From Bacteroides acidifaciens (GTDB lineage Bacteria; Bacteroidota; Bacteroidia; Bacteroidales; Bacteroidaceae): 64,000 nucleotides of DNA. Both the position numbers and the translations under genes were made by a program. Positions within the stretch are counted from its first letter, which is position 1. Each line of letters begins with the position of its first letter. The notes below the pieces were generated by a model. It saw nothing but the letters and a program-made list of their open reading frames with translations. It was not told the origin of the DNA and did no database searches. The stretch lies in NCBI RefSeq assembly GCF_903181435.1, contig NZ_CAEUHO010000005.1:434001-498000 (forward strand), written 5' to 3'. This document shows positions 1 through 9,586 of the stretch, piece by piece.

Positions 1-2
1 TT

Positions 3-236
3 AAAAAAGAAGCTGTACTTGTTCGTAAGTATGGGCGAACTAATGCAGATTTGATTATTAAAAATCAGATACGCATAGGGTGGACTAAAGCTATGTGTAT
101 TGAGGCTTGGGGAGAACCGGAATCAGTTAATGTAACTAAGGGTAACTATGGAAATCATGAACAATGGATATATCATCAAGGTAGTAGCTATTTATATTTC
201 GAAAATGGGATTTTGAGAACGATTCAAGATTATTAA
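3..236 (+). CDS. partial SmpA/OmlA (BamE)-like small protein, 5' end missing
   Basis: The reading frame is open from the left edge, so the true start lies outside the window. The visible 77 residues carry the pattern of SmpA/OmlA-type domains: an IRIGWTKAMCIEAWGEPESV stretch (family: a G-[MW]-[ST] turn followed by a helix and 'LGEP') and a C-terminal QWIYHQGSSYLYFENGIL strand pair. In BamE this fold serves outer-membrane assembly, but many small Bacteroides proteins of unknown role carry it. A terminator follows 20 bp after the stop. Function is not inferable here; it may or may not belong to the phage tail module that follows. Confidence 0.6.
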   Translation, partial: KKEAVLVRKYGRTNADLIIKNQIRIGWTKAMCIEAWGEPESVNVTKGNYGNHEQWIYHQGSSYLYFENGILRTIQDY

Positions 237-254
237 AGCATATTTTTTGTAGAG

Positions 255-290
255 CAGCTTTTTTATTTTAAGAAAAAAGCTGTATTTTTT
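255..290 (+). terminator. intrinsic terminator
   Basis: A 10-bp stem (CAGCTTTTTT paired with AAAAAAGCTG) is followed by a T-rich run. It ends the partial gene at the left edge. Confidence 0.75.
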
Positions 291-295
291 GTATG

Positions 296-335
296 GTGTG
301 CAATGCTTACATAATAGTTGGTAAGCATTGCACAC
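296..335. repeat. perfect 15-bp inverted repeat with 10-nt spacer
   Basis: GTGTGCAATGCTTAC (296-310) is the exact reverse complement of 321-335. It lies between a terminator and the start of the tape-measure gene. It has no uridine run on either strand, so it is not an obvious terminator. It could be an operator, a protein-binding palindrome or an RNA hairpin in the leader of the tail transcript. Confidence 0.8.
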
Positions 336-406
336 TTATTTGTTAATATGTTTACCTTCTCGTATGTTTGTTTCATATTATAAATATTAATTTAAAATGT
401 GATTCA

Positions 407-3400
407 ATGAACTCAATAGATTTGGAAATAATTATGAGAGACAGCGTTCGGGAGGGGATGCAGTCCCTACGGGAAAATGTGATTGAGATGAGTACTTATA
501 TTAGTAGTTTTAATAAGCAGATTAATGCTATTGAGACTAGTCTCTCTTCAATGCAAGTAGCATTCGAAAGAGCGATGCGCGTCGGAAAAGATCAGACTGA
601 TAATTTGGCAATGCTTAAAGTTTTACGTGAAGAAATAAACTTGCTGAAGAAAGATCTTTCTTCGTTGGCGGGACAAGCGCAGGATACCGGCAACCGTATG
701 AATATAATGCCGACTGTTTCAAAGAATGAAGGTAATAAACAGTTGACAGCGGCAAAAGAAGGATTAGAAGGACTGAATGCAATAATGGGTGTCGCTATTA
801 ATACTTCGTCTTTATTTGGAGGTGAGCAATCTAAGTTAATTCAAATACAGGCAAAACTGCAAGCTATGCTTGCTATTACTAATGGGCTACAAAAAATTGC
901 AAATGTATTGAATCATAGCAGTTATTTTAGTACTGTTTTATTGGTAAGGGCAAAGGAAATGTTAACGGCGGCGAATGCTGCTCTGGCGACTTCCTTAGGG
1001 ATATCGACCGTTGCTGCACAGGCTTTGATGGCTACTTTGACATTAGGTTTGTCAGTTGTTATTACAGGGCTTATTTTATTGTGGGATAGATATAGCTCTT
1101 CTCAAGAAGAAGCAGCTAAAGCGGATGAAACTTTTCGTAAGCGGGTGGCGGATTTGTCAGCTTCATCTGTTGTTGAATTCCAAAAGATGGCGGCTGAATA
1201 TGATAAATTGGGAGATTCTTTGGATGCGAAGCAAAAATACATAGATAATAACCAGGAGGCTTTTCAACGTTTGGGAGCTTCGATAAACGATGTAGTTGAA
1301 GCTGAAAATCTTTTTGGTGCACAAAAAGATGTATTTATTAATAGCCTTATGTTGAGAGCAAATGCTGCAGCAATAATGGAACTCGCTACTGATAAGTATA
1401 AGAAAGCAATTGAAAAAATGATGGAAATAGACAGTACTCCTGCCCAAAAAATAATTCCTACTTGGAATGAAGGGGATAATATGTTGGATGGGAAATGGGA
1501 AACAAAGACTGTTGATAATCCGAAGAAAACAAAACTGAAAAATGAAGTGGACGATTTATTGGTGGAGTTTAAAAAATATATGCAGCAGTACCTTGGAATT
1601 TCCGATGAAATACAATCTTTGCTTGGAATGGCAGGAATAAAACCTGCAAATATACCGATTAAAGGATCAATTGCAGAGATAAAAGCTTCCATTTCCTCGA
1701 AAAGACAGGCACAGGAAAGAGTAACAAGTAATAGTGATTATGAGCGTTTGGAAACTGAAATCTTAATAGAACAAGCTAAATTAGATGCTATAATAGGCAA
1801 AAAGAACGATAATTCTGCACTCAAGAGAGAGCAAGAAGCATTGATTCAGGAGAACGAAGAAGCCGAAATGAGGGCGCGCTGGAGATTTCAGGAATTAGAA
1901 ATAGCAGCTTTGGCAGAAGGTCAGGAAAAAGAATTGAAACAATTGAATTTAGGCAAGGAACAAGAGCTGGCGCAAATTAAAAGAAGTGCAGAGAGACAAA
2001 TGGAACTTTATCGGCGAATGAAAGAGAAAGGTCTTGATGTTGATTTGAAGGAGAAAAAGAAAGAGGTAGACACACAAGTTGAGAATGAAACAGGTGCTGT
2101 CACTAAAAAATATAAATTTAAAGAGCAAGCAATTAAAGATAGAGATACGGAAAATTTAGCCCAACAATTGGCTCCTTATCGTACTCTTGCTGAACAGCGT
2201 TTAGAAATAGAAGAGAAATACAATGAAGATATTCGGAAACTTAGAGGTACAAAAGATGGCACTGCTGAAAAAGATGCACAAATTGAAGATGCTATTCTTA
2301 TTGCAGAAGAAGCAAAGACGGCAGCTTTAGGAGAATTGGATCGCACTTTGGCGGAAAAGGATGTACACTTTCGTGCACTCATGGGACAGATTACCAATAT
2401 GAGTTTGGATGAACTTCAGCGAGCTCTGTTACAAGCACAGGATGCTTTGGCCGAAAGTGATGCGTCTAATGGGCAAGATAGTAAACAAACTGCAGTGGCG
2501 CGAGCTAAGGTAGCTGCTATGACTGCTCAGATTGCGCAACTTCGGGCAGAAGAAGATGTAAAGGGGCCGGATACGCAAACGAAATGGCACAAGAATGGAG
2601 AAGCTATCAGGAAGTGCAAAGAAGAAATTGATAATATGATCAATTCGATGGATTTTCTGGATGATAGTACAAAGAATGTTTTGCAAGCAGCTAGTAATAT
2701 CGCAGGTGGAGCGATTGCTATGATTAATGGAGTACAAAAATTGAGTGTAGGAGCGGCTGAAGGAATAAAAACGGTAGAGAAAGCGTCTGTCATACTAGCT
2801 ATTATTGGCACTGCCGTGCAGATGATAACCTCTATTTTTTCGATGGGATCGTCTGCTGAAAGAAGACATCAGGAAGTGTTGGCGGAAGTGGCAACTAATA
2901 AGCTGGCGATGCAACGTGAGTATAATTTGTTGTTGCTTCAACAAAATCTATTGATGAAAGAAGCTACGAATGACTTTGGAGAACGTAGAATAGCAAAAGC
3001 TGCTCGGGCAATAGATGTTTACCGTGATTCAATAAAGCAATATCAAAGTGAGTTACAAGGAGAAGCGCCCAAAATGACAGGAATGGAAAGACTGTTTGGA
3101 GGTATTAGTGGCAGTTTTAAAAAGAGAATGGATGAATATAAACAGGGGATAGGAGCTTTAGCTAGTATTACTATTAAAACCGGACATAAGAAAACGGGAC
3201 TTTTTGGTTGGGGAAAAGGGAAGGATATTTACTCAGGAGTATTGGATGTCTATCCGGATTTGATAGATGGAGAGCATAAACTAAATATTGAACGTGCTAA
3301 GACAATACTCAATACTCAGACTATGAGTGATGTTAACAAGGCTACACTACAAAGTTTAGTGAATTTACAAGAGCAAGCGGAAAAAGCACAAGAGGAATTG

Positions 3401-4024
3401 CATAATTATATACAAGATACTTTTGGGAGTCTTGGTGATGGTATGCTTGAAAGTATAACTACTGCAATTCAATCAGGAACTGATGCTTGGGAGATATTTG
3501 GCGACAAAGGTGCAGAAGTTCTAGAGAATCTCGGTAAGCAGATTGCTTATTCTCTTTTCTTTGCGGATAAGTTTGATGAATTACAAAAAGATTTGGAAGC
3601 TGTTTATGGTAGTGGGAAGTCGGAAAAAGAGATTGCTAATGATGCTATGAATGTATTGGGGTATTTTTATGCTACTATTGGAAGTAGAATGGATGATGCA
3701 CAGGATTTTATGGAGAATTGGCAGGCTGAAGCAAAAAAAAGGGGATTTAATATATGGGAACAAACTGATTCCGATCAGTCCGGTCGCTCCGGCTCCTTCA
3801 CCACCATGTCTCAAGAGCAAGGAACAAAACTCGAAGGATTATTCACCTCTGTTCAGGATCATGTGAGTAGTATAGATACTATTGTTTTTGATATCAGCCG
3901 TTCCATGTACGAAGCATCGGACTCATTGGTTGCTATTGTACGCAATACAGGCTACTGTTACCATTTGGAACAGATGGCAGCAGATATATCGGAATTGAAA
4001 CGTGATGGAATTAAAATGAAATAA
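407..4024 (+). CDS. phage tail tape measure protein
   Basis: Tape measure proteins set tail length and help DNA entry during phage infection. The protein is 1205 residues from the ATG at 407 (an in-frame TTG at 368 is less likely). It shows the family's pattern: a helical N-terminal third, a hydrophobic helix at about residues 195-228 (ending in ITGLILLWDRY), a long charged coiled coil at about 455-650 rich in E, K, Q and R, and a second hydrophobic block at about 757-812 with the alanine/glycine-rich NIAGGAIAMINGVQ and ILAIIGTAVQMITSIFSMG. It is the longest helical protein in the cluster and sits directly before a small tail protein and the tail-tip gene, the usual tail gene order. The role is inferred from composition and synteny; sequence identity in this family is low. 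Confidence 0.75.
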   Translation: MNSIDLEIIMRDSVREGMQSLRENVIEMSTYISSFNKQINAIETSLSSMQVAFERAMRVGKDQTDNLAMLKVLREEINLLKKDLSSLAGQAQDTGNRMNIMPTVSKNEGNKQLTAAKEGLEGLNAIMGVAINTSSLFGGEQSKLIQIQAKLQAMLAITNGLQKIANVLNHSSYFSTVLLVRAKEMLTAANAALATSLGISTVAAQALMATLTLGLSVVITGLILLWDRYSSSQEEAAKADETFRKRVADLSASSVVEFQKMAAEYDKLGDSLDAKQKYIDNNQEAFQRLGASINDVVEAENLFGAQKDVFINSLMLRANAAAIMELATDKYKKAIEKMMEIDSTPAQKIIPTWNEGDNMLDGKWETKTVDNPKKTKLKNEVDDLLVEFKKYMQQYLGISDEIQSLLGMAGIKPANIPIKGSIAEIKASISSKRQAQERVTSNSDYERLETEILIEQAKLDAIIGKKNDNSALKREQEALIQENEEAEMRARWRFQELEIAALAEGQEKELKQLNLGKEQELAQIKRSAERQMELYRRMKEKGLDVDLKEKKKEVDTQVENETGAVTKKYKFKEQAIKDRDTENLAQQLAPYRTLAEQRLEIEEKYNEDIRKLRGTKDGTAEKDAQIEDAILIAEEAKTAALGELDRTLAEKDVHFRALMGQITNMSLDELQRALLQAQDALAESDASNGQDSKQTAVARAKVAAMTAQIAQLRAEEDVKGPDTQTKWHKNGEAIRKCKEEIDNMINSMDFLDDSTKNVLQAASNIAGGAIAMINGVQKLSVGAAEGIKTVEKASVILAIIGTAVQMITSIFSMGSSAERRHQEVLAEVATNKLAMQREYNLLLLQQNLLMKEATNDFGERRIAKAARAIDVYRDSIKQYQSELQGEAPKMTGMERLFGGISGSFKKRMDEYKQGIGALASITIKTGHKKTGLFGWGKGKDIYSGVLDVYPDLIDGEHKLNIERAKTILNTQTMSDVNKATLQSLVNLQEQAEKAQEELHNYIQDTFGSLGDGMLESITTAIQSGTDAWEIFGDKGAEVLENLGKQIAYSLFFADKFDELQKDLEAVYGSGKSEKEIANDAMNVLGYFYATIGSRMDDAQDFMENWQAEAKKRGFNIWEQTDSDQSGRSGSFTTMSQEQGTKLEGLFTSVQDHVSSIDTIVFDISRSMYEASDSLVAIVRNTGYCYHLEQMAADISELKRDGIKMK

Positions 4025-4026
4025 TT

Positions 4027-4485
4027 ATGGAAAAGATTTTAGAAGGATTATTGCTTATCAATAATCAGGATGTGTATCTACAGTATGGAGCTTTCCTTAC
4101 AGAGGACAAGCAAGGTGATTATAGTAACTACTCGGCATTACTCAAGCCGCCTTCCATGAAGGATTATCCTACCGTCGTTTATCGCGAACGGGATGGTGAA
4201 GAATTGCCGGAAGTATTGCCTCAACCGAGATTCGAGGCTCGGGATGTGACTTTGTATTTTGCTATCGTAGCGGAGACAACGCAGAATTGGTTGGAGCGTT
4301 ATACCGGTTTTGTCAATCTTCTCAAAAGCGGATGGCTTCAGATACGATTGCCGGAAATTGATAAGACGTACCGGATGTATTATAAGGAATGCAGCAGTTA
4401 TGACCAACTGACTTTCCTCGAAAAGGATGGCTTGTATGCTGCACGTTTTAAAGTTAAGTTGCGGGAACCGGTTCCGAGTGTATAA
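4027..4485 (+). CDS. small phage tail protein (distal-tail-like position)
   Basis: The gene encodes 152 residues and starts 2 bp after the tape-measure stop, so the two are translationally coupled. No catalytic motif is visible. It is a soluble beta-rich protein with several aromatic strands (DVTLYFAIVAET, GWLQIRLPEI, YRMYYKEC). Between the tape measure and the tail-tip/fibre gene, phages usually encode the distal tail protein that joins the tube to the baseplate hub. That role is assigned from position only. It could also be a minor tail or assembly protein. Confidence 0.55.
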   Translation: MEKILEGLLLINNQDVYLQYGAFLTEDKQGDYSNYSALLKPPSMKDYPTVVYRERDGEELPEVLPQPRFEARDVTLYFAIVAETTQNWLERYTGFVNLLKSGWLQIRLPEIDKTYRMYYKECSSYDQLTFLEKDGLYAARFKVKLREPVPSV

Positions 4486-4508
4486 TAATTGAAAAAATGA
4501 AATGACTT

Positions 4509-7500
4509 ATGGAGTTAAATATTTATGATGGAGAAGGTATTTTGAAATTTACCGCTCCTGCCTCTTCTTCCTGTACCTGGAGTCATGAACTGATGTCAGA
4601 AAATAGTCTTTCGGTCAGTTTTACGTCTCCTGAACTTTTGACTTTCTCGGTCAATGACTATATGGAAGTTGCGGGCATCCGTTTTACTATTCGTAGCGAG
4701 TATCGACCACAGCAGAATAGTACGTTGGAGTACAGTTACAGTATGCATTTCTACGGACCGGAGCATGATGCGGAACGGGTGAAGATGTTGAATCTGACAG
4801 ACGGACAGTTTGAATCCCAGTTTTCACTGGATAATAATGCGGCGGCCCATCTGCAGAAAGTGGTGGATAATTTGAACCGTATCGACGGCTCTGACACATG
4901 GAAAGTGGGTGAAGTTGTTGACAACGGCAAACGAAACATTGAATACAACAACGTGAATTGTTGGGATGCTCTTGGCATGATTGCCGAGACTTTTGAAACG
5001 GAATGGTGGATAGACGGACATCATGTAAACTTGACCCGTTGTGAACGTGGAGATGCAGTAAGCCTTGGCTACGGACAAGGACTGACTAAGATGGCGCTTG
5101 CTGAAAACAGCAATGATGTGAAATTCTTTACCCGGTTGATTCCTTTGGGCAGTACCCGCAATATTGACCGGAGTAAATATGGCTTTTCCCGGTTGCAACT
5201 TCCCGGGCGGCAAAAGTATGTAGAACAAAATATTCATTATGGATTATATGAACAGGTGGAGGAAGCTGCTTTCTCCGAAATTTACCCCAAACGTGTCGGC
5301 AAAGTGTCTGACGTCCGCTATGCTGAGAAGAAGAATGAGAATGGAGCGTATACAGTTTATTACTTCAAGGATAAGGGATTGAATTTCAATCCGAATGATT
5401 ATGAACTTCCCGGTTTGGTGAAACATGTCAGTTTTCTGAGTGGTGAATTGAACGGGCGTGATTTTGAAGTGAACTATAATAGTAGTACGCGTGAATTTGA
5501 GATTATCACTACGTTTCCTGACGAGAGGACACAGATTCCGGGCGGTCATATAATTCCTGCGTCTGGTGATGAATACATCTTGTGGAATATCAGTATGCCC
5601 GATGAGTATTATACGCAGGCTGAAAAGGAATATGAAGCCGCCGTGCGTGATTATCTGCAAAAGGGAAGTGTCGACACGATTATTTATCGTTGTGACATGG
5701 ATTATATTTACGTGGATGCCAATCAGGTACCTCTCGTTCCGGGGCAACGTGTCCGATTGTTGAGTAACGAGTATTTCGGTGAGACGGGATACAAGGATAC
5801 ACGTATAACGAGAATCTCACGTAAACTCGATAATTTGTCCGGCGCTACTATCGAATGTACGAATAAGGTAGGGAAGGGCTGGAAGAAAAGCATTGATACA
5901 GGGCTGAATGACTTGAAGTATGTAGTGGCCGAGAATTTCAAGCAGGCTATTGTTGAAGTGTTGAAAACTTGGGATACAAAGACTCCGACCAATTATGATG
6001 TGTTTTCATCTTTGCGTTCTCGGAAAGAAATTGATGAACGTGCCATCAGCAAGCTGCGTCCGGATGAAAGCAATTATTTTCTTAAACTCTTAGGCGGGTT
6101 ACTTATAGAACAAGGGCTTTCGGTAACGGGAGGATTGACAACCGATACGCTTACCGCAACGGAAGTCACTACTCAAATCATGCATATTCTTGATAAACTG
6201 GTAGGTAAGGAAGCTTCATTCTCCGGTACTGTTTCTTCCTATGATTATGCTGAAAAGTTTTTGGGATGGCTGATTTCTCCTTCTGGTGATGCGGAATTTG
6301 GTAATGTGCGTGTTCGTGGCTTTCTGGAATCGGACGAGTTGCGATATAACCGGGTCGAAGTGGTCAGTGGGGAACGTTGGAATGCTTCGGGAGGTGGCAT
6401 TATTGCTTCTGTGGATGAAGAAAATTGCCGGATTAGGTTGAAACTTGAGCCGGGGGAGGTTGCCTCGGTGGCAGTAGATGATATTTGTAAGGCTACCTTT
6501 AATGATGCGACAGGTTTTCAGACGGTTTACTTCCGGGTTACGGAGATAGTGGATGAGGCTACGTTTGCTTATGTGCTTCGTGACGGAACGACGCATCATC
6601 CGTGTGCATTGATGCATTTTGTTTGTTATGGCAATTTTACGAATCTTTCTAGGCAGTGTTCCAGTTATGAGACACAAAGTTATAAACGTTATTTGTCGGG
6701 AGTCAATAACTGGGAGATTACAAAAGATTGCATTGTGATGCAGTTGGGGGATTTGTCGAACTTGAAACTGTTTGGTATCAATATGGAAGGACATAGTGCC
6801 TATCTGCGTAATGTGTATCTGACAGGAACAATCAGGCAATTATCTTCTGATGGTGTGACAGAAGCGCCAGTTCCCTGTTTTAAAGGTGAATATGTAGCAG
6901 GAAGTTCCTACTTTTATTATGATGAGGTGGTGTATAACGGAAGTACATGGCTTTGTATCTCTGAGAATCCGACGGAACAGGAACCGGCGGAAGATGCTGC
7001 TGACTGGAAACTACTTGTAAGGAAAGGTATAGACGGTAAGGATGGGAGCCTGCTTCGCCCCCGTGGGATATGGCAAACTGGAGTTGATTATGTAAATGAC
7101 GCCATGTATCGGGATACGGTAATTTATGATGGTAACAGTTATGTTTGTAAAGTTTCCCATACCTCGGGTGCTGTTTTTGATTCTTCGCAATGGAGTAATT
7201 TTAATGAATTTGTCAATGTGGCTACTCAGGTCATGCTTGCGGAAAATGCTTCTATTGATGTGTTGGGCTCTTCTTCTATATTTGTAGGTGATCAGAATAA
7301 GACACAAGGCTGGGAAATGACAAAAGGAGCGATTAAGCATAATGTGAGTGGGCTGGAACTGACTGCAGACGGGCGGCTGGTAGATCCGGACGGATTGGAA
7401 TTCTCGGTGGGCGGTATTGAAAATGCACTTCAAGACACTATGAAGGGAGGCGATAACCTAGTTCCTAATAGTGATTATGCCGAACAGGAAGAAGTACACC

Positions 7501-9131
7501 CGGGATGGGATGAGAGTCTTAATGGTACTGTTTCTGCGGTAGGATGGGGTGATTATGATGCAAGTGTCGCTAATCCGGAGAAAGGGTATCATGCACATTT
7601 GAATACGACACGATTTGATTTTCCGGTTTTTGAGCTTAGGACACGTTATCGGAAATCTGTGAGTGTAGAATATGTGAATATGGATAGTTATGGAGCATGG
7701 ACTGTAGATGGGGCTTATCGCAAATCTCCTGTCATAACTCACAATCAGGTTACTCGTGAGAAGGTCTTGTTTTATACAAATGCTGTAAATACTGTGGTGA
7801 ACTTTGAAATTAAGGCTAGTTCCGAATCTAATTATGATTGGCTTTTTGTTGGAAAAGTGGATGATGCAAATGCTTCATATTCTAATTATCAGGATCGAGT
7901 ATCGGGAACTGGAACAAACGCAAAGACGGTTTCAATTACGGTTCCTACAGCAGGACAACATTTTGTAATAGTGGGTTATAGAAAAGATAGTTCGAATGAT
8001 ACCGGAAGTGATTGTGGTTGGTATCGTTTGCTTTCGGGTTATGCTCAGGAAATATATTCAGACCGTTCCGTATATACTTCGGTCAATATTCCTCGTTATA
8101 TTGCAGAGATGGGTGTGGATGACGAGTATCAACTTGATTTTGATGTTTATGCTGATACTGCGAATTTAACAGTATCTTATGAAATTGAAGCTAATGGTGG
8201 TCAGAAAACATTCCTTGCTAAGGAATTGAATAGTTGGCAGACTATATCCCAAACCTTTAAAGTTCGAAATATTTCATCTGTCCCTACTTTTAAGGTAACA
8301 GCTTTGGGAGGTGTAGGCGGAACAGGATATATTCGAAATGTATCAATCAAAAAGTTAGGAGTGTTTGCGAAAGAATTATTGAAAACCGGTATTGATATCT
8401 CTAATCGTAAAATAGTGCTGACAGCTGATAGAACTCTTATCCGAAGTAATTCGGGAGTAGAGATTGCTATGTTCAAGGAGGTGAATGGGGTGCCGATGAT
8501 TGATGCTAAGAATTTGTATACGGAGAATTTGGAGGTGAAAACAGGAGCGAGAATAGGAGGATTTAAAATAGAAGGAAGTAAACTAACTTCTGTAGATTCA
8601 ACTGGTGCTATTGAAATTGGCACTGATAGTGGTTCTCGCTTTTTTAGAATAAATGAATACGGATTGCGCAATGAAAGTGCGGCACTTCTTCAAATCAGAA
8701 ATGATAAAGGGGCTGGGATCAATATTAGTGCAGGAGGTAATAAAACAGCATTGTATGTAATTGGCAATGGGGCAAAATCTGCAATTGAATCTTATGGCAG
8801 TCATGTTTTCGGTCAGCGTAATGGGGAAATTTGGAATGGACCGGGAATACTCAGGGCCGCGCGAATAAATGGTGGTGGAGGGATGGAATGCCAATGGGGA
8901 AACGGAACTCCCGCCTTCAGTTCGTATAAGAGGTCTGCCGGAGTTTATGTTATAACTCATAATTTAGGAAGGACTGATTATATACCTCTGGTTTCAATGG
9001 TGAGTGATTGGAACTTTATTAATGTTCAGGAAATATATGATAACTATTTTGTTGTATATGTAAGAGCTAGGAGTGGTACTCTTGAAGATGATACTTTTTC
9101 GGTAATAATTGTCGGTCGAAATGCTTTTTAA
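4509..9131 (+). CDS. phage tail-tip / central fibre protein
   Basis: This 1540-residue protein is the largest of the tail module. About the first 480 residues are beta-rich and read like a baseplate-hub/tail-endopeptidase type region. A region near 500-620 is repetitive and helical, with the phrase 'GWLISPSGDAEFGNVRVRG' typical of fibre stalks in Bacteroides phages. Two segments at about 788-817 and 852-881 share a [Y/D]-x-[VT]-[VI]-Y-[ND]-G-x-[ST]-[WY]-x-C pattern like ChiC/CBM5-12 sugar-binding repeats (VVYNGSTWLC and VIYDGNSYVC), each preceded by GEY or GIW. The C-terminal 300 residues contain stalk-like repeats and a terminal adhesin-like region. The protein probably contacts the cell-surface glycan receptor. 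It lies 23 bp after the previous gene. Confidence 0.65.
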   Translation: MELNIYDGEGILKFTAPASSSCTWSHELMSENSLSVSFTSPELLTFSVNDYMEVAGIRFTIRSEYRPQQNSTLEYSYSMHFYGPEHDAERVKMLNLTDGQFESQFSLDNNAAAHLQKVVDNLNRIDGSDTWKVGEVVDNGKRNIEYNNVNCWDALGMIAETFETEWWIDGHHVNLTRCERGDAVSLGYGQGLTKMALAENSNDVKFFTRLIPLGSTRNIDRSKYGFSRLQLPGRQKYVEQNIHYGLYEQVEEAAFSEIYPKRVGKVSDVRYAEKKNENGAYTVYYFKDKGLNFNPNDYELPGLVKHVSFLSGELNGRDFEVNYNSSTREFEIITTFPDERTQIPGGHIIPASGDEYILWNISMPDEYYTQAEKEYEAAVRDYLQKGSVDTIIYRCDMDYIYVDANQVPLVPGQRVRLLSNEYFGETGYKDTRITRISRKLDNLSGATIECTNKVGKGWKKSIDTGLNDLKYVVAENFKQAIVEVLKTWDTKTPTNYDVFSSLRSRKEIDERAISKLRPDESNYFLKLLGGLLIEQGLSVTGGLTTDTLTATEVTTQIMHILDKLVGKEASFSGTVSSYDYAEKFLGWLISPSGDAEFGNVRVRGFLESDELRYNRVEVVSGERWNASGGGIIASVDEENCRIRLKLEPGEVASVAVDDICKATFNDATGFQTVYFRVTEIVDEATFAYVLRDGTTHHPCALMHFVCYGNFTNLSRQCSSYETQSYKRYLSGVNNWEITKDCIVMQLGDLSNLKLFGINMEGHSAYLRNVYLTGTIRQLSSDGVTEAPVPCFKGEYVAGSSYFYYDEVVYNGSTWLCISENPTEQEPAEDAADWKLLVRKGIDGKDGSLLRPRGIWQTGVDYVNDAMYRDTVIYDGNSYVCKVSHTSGAVFDSSQWSNFNEFVNVATQVMLAENASIDVLGSSSIFVGDQNKTQGWEMTKGAIKHNVSGLELTADGRLVDPDGLEFSVGGIENALQDTMKGGDNLVPNSDYAEQEEVHPGWDESLNGTVSAVGWGDYDASVANPEKGYHAHLNTTRFDFPVFELRTRYRKSVSVEYVNMDSYGAWTVDGAYRKSPVITHNQVTREKVLFYTNAVNTVVNFEIKASSESNYDWLFVGKVDDANASYSNYQDRVSGTGTNAKTVSITVPTAGQHFVIVGYRKDSSNDTGSDCGWYRLLSGYAQEIYSDRSVYTSVNIPRYIAEMGVDDEYQLDFDVYADTANLTVSYEIEANGGQKTFLAKELNSWQTISQTFKVRNISSVPTFKVTALGGVGGTGYIRNVSIKKLGVFAKELLKTGIDISNRKIVLTADRTLIRSNSGVEIAMFKEVNGVPMIDAKNLYTENLEVKTGARIGGFKIEGSKLTSVDSTGAIEIGTDSGSRFFRINEYGLRNESAALLQIRNDKGAGINISAGGNKTALYVIGNGAKSAIESYGSHVFGQRNGEIWNGPGILRAARINGGGGMECQWGNGTPAFSSYKRSAGVYVITHNLGRTDYIPLVSMVSDWNFINVQEIYDNYFVVYVRARSGTLEDDTFSVIIVGRNAF

Positions 9132-9148
9132 TCATTGGGTAAAATATA

Positions 9149-9400
9149 ATGAGAATAGACTTTAGAAAAATTCAGGTGAAAGATATCGAAGGAAATAACA
9201 GTACCGTAGATATTGCAAAAATGTTAGGTAACGCGATTTATCAGAAAACGGCAGATTTGGGTGAATTGGAACTTGCCCGGGAAATTTATAAGAAAGGGGA
9301 AGTTGAATTAACACAAGAGCAAGTGGAATGTATTAAGAGTTATGTGAAGACAGGCTTTGTTGCATTTGTTCAAGAAGCCGTTATGGCTATGTTGGAATAG
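9149..9400 (+). CDS. small phage-associated protein, unknown function
   Basis: An 83-residue acidic helical protein starts 17 bp after the tail-tip gene and is closed by a terminator, so it is the last gene of the tail operon. It begins MRIDFRKIQVKDIEGN, continues with a helix-rich middle (YQKTADLGELELAREIYKKG) and ends in a hydrophobic helix. Small proteins of this kind follow fibre genes in many Bacteroides prophages. Their role (fibre chaperone, regulator or virion component) is not known to me. Confidence 0.6.
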   Translation: MRIDFRKIQVKDIEGNNSTVDIAKMLGNAIYQKTADLGELELAREIYKKGEVELTQEQVECIKSYVKTGFVAFVQEAVMAMLE

Positions 9401-9420
9401 CTGGTAATGTTTGTTATTGG

Positions 9421-9450
9421 GGCTGGCAGATTATGTCAGCCTTTTCTTTT
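9421..9450 (+). terminator. terminator of the tail module
   Basis: GGCTGgCA and TGtCAGCC form a stem with a 5-nt loop, followed by CTTTTCTTTT. It closes the transcript of the phage tail genes and marks the right border of the module. Confidence 0.75.
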
Positions 9451-9537
9451 ATTTGATGACTATCATTATTGTGTTATATAAGTCTTTTTATTGTAGAGAA
9501 ATTACTTATTTTCCATAATATATTAAACTTGTTTTAT

Positions 9538-9545
9538 TATATTTG
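9538..9545 (+). promoter_or_regulatory. -7 box of outer-membrane barrel gene
   Basis: TATATTTG matches the Bacteroides -7 consensus TAnnTTTG and lies about 40 bp upstream of the ATG at 9587. The -33 side has only a weak TTTC-like match. Confidence 0.55.
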
Positions 9546-9586
9546 CAGTTCATGATTTCTAAACAATAATTAAATTATTTATTCTT

